Below, in pieces: positions 15,320 through 22,320 of a DNA stretch of 52,712 bases; positions within the stretch are counted from its first letter, which is position 1, and the number at the start of each line of letters is the position of its first letter. Location: NCBI GenBank assembly GCA_964361645.1, contig CAYIBK010000006.1, forward strand, positions 1 through 52,712, read 5' to 3'. Position numbers and translations under genes: made by a program. The notes under the pieces are model-generated. The model searched no databases. It saw only the letters and a list, made by a program, of their open reading frames with translations, and had not been told where the DNA came from. Source of the DNA: 2-01-FULL-39-33 sp964361645. Lineage in GTDB: Bacteria; Patescibacteriota; Patescibacteriia; 2-01-FULL-39-33.

Positions 15320-16747
15320 ATGTTAAATTTCAAAAATAAAAAAATAACCGTTATGGGCCTGGGGCTCTATAAAGAGGGCAGTGGAATTTCCGCTACCCGT
15401 TTTTTGCTCTCGCATGGCGTTAAGGTAACGGTGACTGATTTAAAAACTAAAGAAGAATTAGTCGATCAAATTAAGAGATTGGGTAAATTATCTAAAAAAG
15501 TTAATTTTGTTTTGGGAGAACATCGGGAAAGTGATTTTAAAAAGGCTGATATGATTATAAAAAATCCGGCCATTCCTAGAAATTCCAAATATTTAGCTAT
15601 TGCTAGGCATAATAAAATACCTATTGAAACTGATATTTCTTTATTTTTTAAATTAGTTAATAAAAAACAAATAATTGGCATTACTGGCACCAGAGGCAAA
15701 AGCACCACTACCACATTAATTTATGAGATATTATCATTAGCTCAAAAGAAAGCTATTATTGGTGGTAATATCACCAGATCACCACTAGTTCAATTAGATA
15801 AAATGTCCGCCCAAGGCGGATCCGCCTTGGGCGGAAAAAATGGCACATTAGCTGTTTTAGAACTATCCTCTTGGCTCTTGGAAAGTTTGGAATATGCCAA
15901 GTTAAGCCCTCATATCGCTGTTTTTACCAATATCTATCCCGATCATTTAAACACCTATAAAGATATCAATGATTATGCTCTAGCCAAAGAAAATATTTTT
16001 AAGTGGCAGAATCACCAGGATTATGTGGTTTTGAATTTAGATAATAAATTTACCAAAAAAATGGGCGCTTATGTGCCCTCAAAAAGATTTTGGTTTTCAC
16101 TGAAAGAATTTAAAGAAGAAAATGGCTGTTTTTTAAAAAATAAAAATATTTATTTTAGAATTAATGGCCAGGAAGAAAAAATATTATCACTTTCTAATAT
16201 TAAAATTCCAGGGGAGCATAATATCGCCAATGTTTTGGGAGCGGTTTGTGTGGCTAGAATTATTGGCATCAAACCAGCTATTATAAAAAAGGCGGTCAGT
16301 AATTTTTCTGGTGTTTCTAATCGCTTGGAATTACTTAAAGAAATAAAAGGAGTAAAATATTATAATGATACCACCTCCACCACTCCAGAAGCTGGTCTAG
16401 CCGGCCTAAAGGCGCTTAAGAAAAATAAAAAAAATATTGTCTTGATCGCTGGCGGAGCTGATAAGGGTTTGGATTTTAATCAGTGGATTAAAGAAATAAA
16501 GCAGACTGTTAAATATCTGGTGTTACTTAAGGGAACAGGCACAGATAGGATTTTAAAAATTATTAAAAATCAAAAAATAAATTTAGTTGTAGCTGGTTCG
16601 ATGGCGGAGGCCATAGGCTTGGCTAAGAGTTTTGCCAGATCTGGCGATATTGTTTTACTTTCTCCGGCTTGTGCTAGTTTTGGCTTGTTTGTAAATGAAT
16701 TTGATAGAGGTGATCAGTTTAGAAAGATTGTTAGTAAATTAAAATAA
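15320..16747 (+). CDS. murD: UDP-N-acetylmuramoyl-L-alanine--D-glutamate ligase
   Basis: 475 residues. Adds D-Glu to UDP-MurNAc-L-Ala with ATP in the cytoplasm. The N-terminal Rossmann domain starts GLGLYKEGSG. The ATP loop is GITGTRGKSTTT (about 117-128), the Mur-ligase centre has LELSSW and NIYPDHL, and the C-terminal domain has YYNDTTSTTPEA and GGADKGLDF. All are as expected for MurD. Oddity: codons 162-171 are encoded by a perfect 30-bp palindrome (15806-15835) that adds about ten residues immediately before the LAVLELSSW strand. The reading frame is kept, so the enzyme is probably functional with a surface loop. Confidence 0.94.
   Translation: MLNFKNKKITVMGLGLYKEGSGISATRFLLSHGVKVTVTDLKTKEELVDQIKRLGKLSKKVNFVLGEHRESDFKKADMIIKNPAIPRNSKYLAIARHNKIPIETDISLFFKLVNKKQIIGITGTRGKSTTTTLIYEILSLAQKKAIIGGNITRSPLVQLDKMSAQGGSALGGKNGTLAVLELSSWLLESLEYAKLSPHIAVFTNIYPDHLNTYKDINDYALAKENIFKWQNHQDYVVLNLDNKFTKKMGAYVPSKRFWFSLKEFKEENGCFLKNKNIYFRINGQEEKILSLSNIKIPGEHNIANVLGAVCVARIIGIKPAIIKKAVSNFSGVSNRLELLKEIKGVKYYNDTTSTTPEAGLAGLKALKKNKKNIVLIAGGADKGLDFNQWIKEIKQTVKYLVLLKGTGTDRILKIIKNQKINLVVAGSMAEAIGLAKSFARSGDIVLLSPACASFGLFVNEFDRGDQFRKIVSKLK
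15806..15835. repeat. Perfect 30-bp palindrome inserted in frame in murD
   Basis: Two abutting copies of a TCCGCC...GGCGGA unit are reverse complements of each other, so the whole 30 bp is self-complementary. The unit's arms match the free-standing 15-bp palindrome at 2534-2548. Composition is far G+C-richer than the surrounding gene. Confidence 0.8.
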
Positions 16748-16757
16748 CATTTATTCA

Positions 16758-17909
16758 ATGAATAAAGTAAAACTAAAATATTTTTTTAAGGATTTATTTC
16801 GCAAACGAGGCGAAAAAAAAGCCGATTTGCAGTTGATAGTTCTTATTGCCTTTTTAACTATTTTTGGACTGCTGATGATTTTTTCGGCTGGTGTGTCTTT
16901 GGGCTGGCAGAAATTTGGCGATAGCTATTGGTTTGTAAAACACCAAATTCTCTTTGGCTTATTACCTGGTTTAGTTTTTTTTATTATTTTTTCCAAAATA
17001 GATTATTTTAAATTGAAATCACTAGCTGGACCCATGCTTTTTGGTTCTATTATTCTTTTGATTTTAGTTTATATACCTGGTATTGGAGCTGAATATGGTA
17101 CTGCCAGGAGCTGGATTAATTTTTTTGGCTTCTCTGTTCAACCATCAGAAATAGTAAAATTAACATTTTTAATCTATCTAGTGGCTTGGCTCTCGGAAAA
17201 GGGTGAAAAACGCATCAAGGATTTGCATCAGGGCTTTTTGCCTTTTATTATAGTTTTATTTATTGTCATAGCTCTAATTGCTGGACAGCCAGATACGGGT
17301 TCGATGTCCATTATTGTTTTGACCTCTTTGGTTGTTTTTTTTATCGCCGGTGGCAGTTTAATCCATTTGTCCTGGTTGAGTGCTGTTGGGGTTATAGGTT
17401 TGGGGTTAGTTATAAAATTTTCTTCTTATCGAACCGAAAGATGGACCACTTTTCTTCATCCCGAGTTGGATCCCCAAGGAATTGGTTATCATATTAATCA
17501 GGCTCTACTAGCAGTGGGTTCTGGCGGTTTTCTTGGTTTGGGGTTTGGCCATTCTAGGCAAAAGTTTGCTTATTTGCCGGAATCAGCGGGTGATTCCATT
17601 TTTGCTATTATAGCGGAAGAACTCGGCTTTATTGTAGCGGCTGCACTGGTGGTGATTTTTATTATTTTAATGTTAAGAGTTTTTAAAATAGCTCAAAGAT
17701 GTCGGGAGCCATTTGGTAAATTATTAGCTATTGGCATAATTTCTTGGTTTATTATTCAGGCTTTTATCAATATTGGAGCCATCATCGGCATTCTACCGCT
17801 AACGGGTGTGCCCCTGCCGTTTATTTCTTACGGTGGAACAGCTCTTATGACCTGCTTGGCAGCAGCGGGAATTTTGGTTAATATATCTAGGCAAGTTGAT
17901 TTGGAATAA
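16758..17909 (+). CDS. ftsW: Peptidoglycan glycosyltransferase, SEDS family
   Basis: 383 residues with about ten membrane helices. SEDS-family polymerase that joins lipid II into glycan strands, working with a class B PBP. Visible signatures are ARSWINFFGFSVQPSEIVKL, GQPDTGSMSIIVL (catalytic Asp region) and the C-terminal PLTGVPLPFISYGGTAL. Its position between murD and murG points to FtsW (division) rather than RodA. The partner is probably the PBP at 46860-48746, now in the separated half of the dcw cluster. Confidence 0.92.
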   Translation: MNKVKLKYFFKDLFRKRGEKKADLQLIVLIAFLTIFGLLMIFSAGVSLGWQKFGDSYWFVKHQILFGLLPGLVFFIIFSKIDYFKLKSLAGPMLFGSIILLILVYIPGIGAEYGTARSWINFFGFSVQPSEIVKLTFLIYLVAWLSEKGEKRIKDLHQGFLPFIIVLFIVIALIAGQPDTGSMSIIVLTSLVVFFIAGGSLIHLSWLSAVGVIGLGLVIKFSSYRTERWTTFLHPELDPQGIGYHINQALLAVGSGGFLGLGFGHSRQKFAYLPESAGDSIFAIIAEELGFIVAAALVVIFIILMLRVFKIAQRCREPFGKLLAIGIISWFIIQAFINIGAIIGILPLTGVPLPFISYGGTALMTCLAAAGILVNISRQVDLE

Positions 17910-17938
17910 ATTAAAATAATTAATAAAATATATTACTA

Positions 17939-18984
17939 ATGAAAATTCTTTTAGCTGGCGGAGGAACAATGGGCTCAGTTAGTCCGTTGATAGCCGTTTA
18001 TGAAAAAATAAAAAAAGATAATCCTCAGACGGAATTTTTATTTATTGGTTCTGTCAGTGGTCCAGAAAAAAAAGCAGTGGAGAGCTATAAAATACTATAT
18101 CAGCAAATTTCTTCTGGTAAACTAAGGAGATATTTTAGTTGGGATAATTTTATTGATCCCTTTAAAATTTTTTGGGGGTTTGTTCAGAGTTTTATAATAA
18201 TAATAAAATTCAAGCCCAATGTGGTAATGATTGCCGGCAGTTTTATTGGCGTGCCAGTGGCTTGGGCGGCCTATCTTCTTCGTGTCCCGGTTCTAATCCA
18301 TCAACAGGATATTATAGCCGGATTAGCTAATAAAATGATGGCTAATGTTGCTAAAAGAATCACTGTTTCCTACGAGCCATCGCTAACAGATTTTTCTATT
18401 AGTAAAACAGTTTTGACAGGTAATCCGGTGCGAGAGGAATTTTATGCTTGCAATCCTCAAAGAGGGCGAGTAATTTTTGGTTTAAAAGAAGATTTGCCTG
18501 TGCTTTTAATCTTGGGCGGCGGCACCGGCTCGCAAGTTTTAAATGAAATAGTTGAGCAATCATTATCTGATTTATTGCAGTTTGTTCAGGTTATACATAT
18601 TACTGGTCGTGATAAAAAAATAGATATTGAAGCAGAAAATTATCATCAATTTGAATTTTTAACTCATGAGATGACAGAGGCTATTTGCGCGGCTGATTTA
18701 GTGGTGACCAGAGCTGGTATGTCTACTCTCTCGGAGTTAATAGTTTTAGCCAAACCGGTGGTGATTATTCCTATACCAGAAAGTCATCAGGAATATAATG
18801 CCGGCTATTTTCAAAAAAATAACGCCGCTGTGGTGTTGTCACAATCATCTTTAAATAAAGAAGTTTTTGTCAGCACTATTAAGGAGTTATTTTTTGAAAA
18901 ACATCGCCGAGATAATTTATCAAGGAATATATCAAAAATAATGGATTTGTCAGGAGCAGAAAAAGTCGCTAATGAATTAATGGC
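17939..18984 (+). CDS. murG: UDP-GlcNAc:lipid I N-acetylglucosaminyltransferase, 3' end lost in gap
   Basis: 348 residues before the N run. GT-B enzyme that makes lipid II at the inner membrane face. The donor-site region (ILGGGTGSQVLNEIV, about 195) and the C-terminal TRAGMSTLSELIVLAKPVVIIPIP (written here as overlapping motifs TRAGMSTLSEL and KPVVIIPIP) are clear. The N-terminal glycine loop reads GGGTMGSVSP where most MurG proteins have GGTGGH; the usual His is replaced by Ser. The family length is ~350-360, so only the last few residues and the stop are missing. The downstream continuation into murC sequence is an artefact of the gap. Confidence 0.92.
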
Positions 18985-19084
18985 NNNNNNNNNNNNNNNN
19001 NNNNNNNNNNNNNNNNNNNNNNNNNNNNNNNNNNNNNNNNNNNNNNNNNNNNNNNNNNNNNNNNNNNNNNNNNNNNNNNNNNNN
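18985..19084. other. Scaffold gap (100 N)
   Basis: Exactly 100 undetermined bases, the usual placeholder for a gap of unknown size. The end of murG and roughly the first 150 residues of murC are missing, so the true gap is probably near 450-500 bp. Confidence 0.98.
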
Positions 19085-19972
19085 TATTTTATTTTTGAAA
19101 GTGATGAGTATAAAAAAGCTTTTCATAACTATTATCCTAAAATTGCCGCCCTCACCAATATCCGTGCCGATCATTTGGATGTTTACAAAGATTTAGCGGA
19201 AATCAAAGAGGCTTTTTTGTATTATCTTAAAAGAATACCGGAAGACGGCTTAATCGTGGTAAATAATGATGATGCTAATTCCGTAGAAATTGTCGCCAGT
19301 TGTCAGGCTAAGGTTATTTCTTATGCTATTGATAATTCGGCTGATGTGAAAGCTATAGATATTAAATATGAAGCCGGCAAGCAAAAGTTTAAGGTAGTTT
19401 CCGGAGATAATTTACTGGGCGAGATAGAATTAAATATTCCAGGGAAATATAATATTTATAATGCTCTCTCGGCTATTTCCGTCTCCCTAGAAGAGGGCAT
19501 AAGTTTTGAGGTTATTAAAAAATCATTAAATGATTTTATTGGCGCCTGGAGAAGGTTTGAAAAATTGGGCGAAAAAGACGGTACGCAAATAATTACTGAT
19601 TACGCTCATACCCCAGAAGGATTAAAGCAGGTTATGGCAGCTACTGATGAATTTTATCCAACCAGTAAAATACTTTTCGTTTTTCAGCCACATCAGTATA
19701 ATCGGACTAAGAATTTTTTTGATGAGTTTGTTCTAGCTTTAAAAACCGCTGAAAATATTATTATCTCTGATATATTCTATGTAGCTGGCCGGGAAAACTC
19801 GAAAGATTTTAACATCAGTTCTAAATTGTTGGCTCAAAAAACTGGCCTAGAATATGGCGGTAATCTAGCAACAACAGAAAAATTAATCAAGGAGAAAATA
19901 GGCGATTTTGATGTTATAATGTTAATAGGAGCCGGGGATATATATAATGTGGCTAAAAATCTTCTAAAATAA
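19085..19972 (+). CDS. murC: UDP-N-acetylmuramate--L-alanine ligase, 5' end lost in gap
   Basis: 295 residues from the central and C-terminal domains. They include FESDEY (the E-x-DE metal-site region), TNIRADHLDVY, GKYNIYNALSAI, the FEKLGEKDGTQIITDYAHTP nucleotide-side motif and FQPHQYNRT, all typical of MurC rather than other Mur ligases. It adds L-Ala to UDP-MurNAc. About 150 N-terminal residues, including the ATP loop, fall in the gap. The frame is intact to the stop and is followed by a hairpin at 19975-19998. Confidence 0.93.
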   Translation, partial: YFIFESDEYKKAFHNYYPKIAALTNIRADHLDVYKDLAEIKEAFLYYLKRIPEDGLIVVNNDDANSVEIVASCQAKVISYAIDNSADVKAIDIKYEAGKQKFKVVSGDNLLGEIELNIPGKYNIYNALSAISVSLEEGISFEVIKKSLNDFIGAWRRFEKLGEKDGTQIITDYAHTPEGLKQVMAATDEFYPTSKILFVFQPHQYNRTKNFFDEFVLALKTAENIIISDIFYVAGRENSKDFNISSKLLAQKTGLEYGGNLATTEKLIKEKIGDFDVIMLIGAGDIYNVAKNLLK

Positions 19973-19974
19973 AA

Positions 19975-19998
19975 GAGCGCCAACGGTTGTTGGTGCTC
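19975..19998 (-). terminator. Hairpin terminator between murC and the convergent small genes
   Basis: A 10-bp stem GAGCGCCAAC/GTTGGTGCTC (one G-T pair) around GGTT. The T-rich tail lies on the minus-strand side, so it mainly ends the minus-strand transcript from 20511-20539. It may also slow murC read-through. Confidence 0.65.
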
Positions 19999-20024
19999 GT
20001 GGGTGGTAATTATAAGTGGGGATT

Positions 20025-20219
20025 TTATTCATCGAAGCTTTTTTTGGGAATCCCCTGAAAGCTGATGATGGAGGTAGTTCTCCCGGTCATCTTATTAAGA
20101 TACGCGTGCGTCTCTTTTAATAGTAGATAACTCAACTTGAACTTAATGCAACAGGTGGTATTGCCAATCATTAGATCGTTGCCATCTCTGTAAGCGTAGG
20201 AAATAAACTAATACGTCAT
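20025..20219 (-). pseudogene. Paralogue of the 20247-20453 gene broken by UAG at codon 4
   Basis: The 64-codon frame from 20219 to 20025 starts MTY-stop-FIS and ends KKSFDE. This parallels the adjacent gene, which starts MTYWFIT and ends KESFDE and shares DG, GN and I-F spacing in between. The TAG stands where the neighbour has the TGG Trp codon. A GAGGGAGGG ribosome-binding site is still present before the ATG, so inactivation looks recent. The two genes form a tandem duplication in one transcript. Alternatives: translational read-through of UAG, or a sequencing error at one base. Confidence 0.6.
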
Positions 20220-20246
20220 TTGATTATCCCTCCCTCTGTTTCAATG

Positions 20247-20453
20247 CTAGTTATTGTTTGATAATTCATCGAATGATTCTTTGGAAATTTGATGAAAGAA
20301 AGTGATGAGGGCTTTGCCACCGTGTTTGTTTCCGAGATTATTAGTTAATTCTCTTAATGATAACCCTTCTCGATCGATTTTAACATATATATTTCCATAA
20401 ATAGTGGAACCGTCGCTAATTTGACAGCTGAAAGTAATAAACCAATATGTCAT
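20247..20453 (-). CDS. Small protein of a tandem MTY(W)F family, unknown function
   Basis: 68 residues, soluble, with alternating hydrophobic residues suggesting beta strands and a helical SLRELTNNLG segment. GAGGAGA precedes the ATG and a perfect TTGACA/TATAAT promoter lies at 20511-20539. A degenerate second copy follows 27 bp downstream and the pair ends at the terminator 19975-19998. I do not recognise the family. The tandem copy is the strongest evidence that it is a real gene. Confidence 0.65.
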   Translation of the reverse strand: MTYWFITFSCQISDGSTIYGNIYVKIDREGLSLRELTNNLGNKHGGKALITFFHQISKESFDELSNNN

Positions 20454-20510
20454 TTTTTCGTTCTCCTCTTTGGTTTTTCTAGGTTTTTTAGAATGTTCAA
20501 CTAACCCATG

Positions 20511-20539
20511 ATTATATCACATATATAAAATTTTGTCAA
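20511..20539 (-). promoter_or_regulatory. Promoter of the tandem small genes
   Basis: TTGACA (20534-20539) and TATAAT (20511-20516), 17-bp spacer, minus strand. A possible plus-strand promoter (TTGTCA 20533-20538, TATTAT 20557-20562) overlaps it and would serve the 20603 gene. Confidence 0.65.
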
Positions 20540-20602
20540 ATGGGATTGGGATATGGTATTATTAATTATATTTAATAAATTTAATAAACTAATTCAAAGC
20601 GT

Positions 20603-20854
20603 ATGAATCAAACTGCCCCAGATGACAGTTTGGATCAAGGTAACATTTTGGACCCCGATGAAGAAATAGCAGAAAAGATTGATTGGGAAGAAACCCTAGA
20701 GCGTCAGTACGGCGGTTTAAGCGAAGACATGGCAGAAAAAAATTCTAGAGCGATGGGGCCGGGTTTTTCCAAGCAAAAGAAGGTTATGGAAGAAAACGAA
20801 TTTTATCGAGGGACTGGTAAGAAAAAGAAGATTTTCTTGAAACACAGTAAATAA
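20603..20854 (+). CDS. Small charged hypothetical protein between murC and murB
   Basis: 83 residues, highly charged, without signal or membrane segments. The first half is acidic (DPDEEIAEKIDWEETLE) and the end is basic (GTGKKKKIFLKHSK). It is probably largely disordered or helical. It starts 16 bp before murB, so it is likely co-transcribed with it. No family recognised. Confidence 0.55.
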   Translation: MNQTAPDDSLDQGNILDPDEEIAEKIDWEETLERQYGGLSEDMAEKNSRAMGPGFSKQKKVMEENEFYRGTGKKKKIFLKHSK

Positions 20855-20869
20855 AAATAAAATTTATTA

Positions 20870-21838
20870 ATGGATACTTTAAGTAGATTAAAGTCCGTTG
20901 TTTCTAGCCCCATAAAAGAGGGCGAAATATTAGCGTCTTATACTTCATTTAAAATTGGCGGACCAGCCAAGTATTTTTGTATTGCCCTGTTAAATGAGGA
21001 TGTGGCCAAACTCATTGGTGTGGCTTATAAATTAAAACTGCCGTATTTGATATTGGGCAGTGGTACTAATGTTTTATTTTCTGATAACGGCTTTGATGGT
21101 TTGGTAATCAAAGTAAATGATAATAGATTAAAAATTAAGGGGGAAAAAATGGAGTGCAGTTCTGGAGTACTACTAAGTAAGGCTGTAGGTGAAGCTCTAG
21201 GTTCTGGTTTGTCTGGACTGGAGTGGGCTATGGGCATACCGGGTACTATAGGCGGGGCAGTGGTAAATAATGCCGGTGCTTATGGCGGTGACATGGCTGG
21301 TATTATCGAGGCAGTGGAGATTATACGAGATAACAAAATCAGAAAAATTGGCAGTAAGAAATGCGGTTTTGTTTATCGATCTAGTATTTTTAAAAATGAT
21401 GATAATCACGATATTATTTTATCTGTAATTTTTAATTTAAAATACGATGATAAAAGTGCCATTAAATCAAAGATGGATGAAATTATCAATACTAGAAAAC
21501 AGAAAGATGATAAATATCCCAGCGCCGGCAGCGTTTTTAAAAATATTAAATTATCCCCCAAAGAAATAAAAGAATTTGCCCTTAAGCATCCCGATTTTCC
21601 CGAAAATTTCATTTATCACGCTACTATTCCCGCTGCTTGGTTGATTGAGAAATGCGGTTTGAAAGGCAAGAAAATCGGCGGAGCTATGATCTCGGAAAAG
21701 CATTCGGGACGCATTGTCAATACTGGCACAGCTACAGCCGAAGATGTTATAATACTAATAAGCGTGATCAAACAAAAGGTTCGATCTAATTTCAATCTTC
21801 AGTTAATGGAAGAAATAGAATATAAGGGATTTGATTAG
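20870..21838 (+). CDS. murB: UDP-N-acetylenolpyruvoylglucosamine reductase
   Basis: 322 residues. FAD- and NADPH-dependent reductase giving UDP-MurNAc. FAD-domain motifs are SYTSFKIGGPAKYF, LGSGTNVLFSD and GIPGTIGGAVVNNAGAYGGDM. YRSSIFK and PSAGSVFKN (with the proton-donor Ser) and the C-terminal WLIEKCGLKGKKIGGAMIS complete the active site. Length is normal. It closes the first dcw segment. Confidence 0.95.
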   Translation: MDTLSRLKSVVSSPIKEGEILASYTSFKIGGPAKYFCIALLNEDVAKLIGVAYKLKLPYLILGSGTNVLFSDNGFDGLVIKVNDNRLKIKGEKMECSSGVLLSKAVGEALGSGLSGLEWAMGIPGTIGGAVVNNAGAYGGDMAGIIEAVEIIRDNKIRKIGSKKCGFVYRSSIFKNDDNHDIILSVIFNLKYDDKSAIKSKMDEIINTRKQKDDKYPSAGSVFKNIKLSPKEIKEFALKHPDFPENFIYHATIPAAWLIEKCGLKGKKIGGAMISEKHSGRIVNTGTATAEDVIILISVIKQKVRSNFNLQLMEEIEYKGFD

Positions 21839-21924
21839 TTTGTCTTTAGAAATTTCTAAAATGCTTTCTGGATTAATAAAAACTTTATAACTTTATAAAC
21901 TTTTAACTTTATAAACTAAATACT

Positions 21925-22221
21925 ATGCAAATAAATATCAGGGTTACTAATGCTAAACTCACCCCAGAGTCATATGAGATTATAAATGAGAGGATAGGTA
22001 GTTTATCTAAATATTACGCTAACATAATCAGCGCTGATGTAGAAATTGGCATAAATTCGCTCCATCATAATAAAGGTAATATTTATAAGGCGATTGTAAA
22101 TTTATCTGTCCCCAAAAAAATATTGCGGGCTAGCGCTGAAACCAATAATATCACTAAATCCATGAATCAAGTTAAGGATAAATTAAAAACCGAATTGATC
22201 AAGTATAAAGAAAGGCACTAA
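21925..22221 (+). CDS. hpf: Ribosome hibernation promoting factor, short form
   Basis: 98 residues: a single RaiA/HPF/YfiA domain. It starts MQINIRVTNAKLTPESYEIINERIG and carries HHNKGNIYKAIVNLSVPKKILRA, the two-helix/four-strand layout that binds the 30S decoding centre and blocks translation in resting cells. (Motif pieces: INIRVTNAKLTP, GNIYKAIVNLSVP.) The C-terminal dimerisation domain of long HPF is absent. It is followed by a terminator and then secA, a common arrangement in which hpf precedes secA. Confidence 0.9.
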   Translation: MQINIRVTNAKLTPESYEIINERIGSLSKYYANIISADVEIGINSLHHNKGNIYKAIVNLSVPKKILRASAETNNITKSMNQVKDKLKTELIKYKERH

Positions 22222-22234
22222 TAATTTTAAAATC

Positions 22235-22257
22235 AGCTCCGCTTGTCGGAGCTTTTT
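22235..22257 (+). terminator. Terminator between hpf and secA
   Basis: AGCTCCG/CGGAGCT stem followed by TTTTT. Its position also shows that the longer secA frame from 22243 cannot be the translated start. Confidence 0.8.
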
Positions 22258-22320
22258 AGATTGCAAATAATCGGTTTTTCTGGTAGAATAACTGGGCAAA
22301 TTATATTTTTAACCACATAT

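Noticed and set aside
17939..19972. Single 677-residue MurG-MurC fusion protein
   Set aside because: The join lies in a 100-N gap of unknown size; the two halves are normal separate dcw genes and the MurC N-terminus is missing.
22243..22320. Longer N-terminus of SecA
   Set aside because: These bases contain the hpf terminator hairpin, and normal SecA proteins begin near the chosen ATG.
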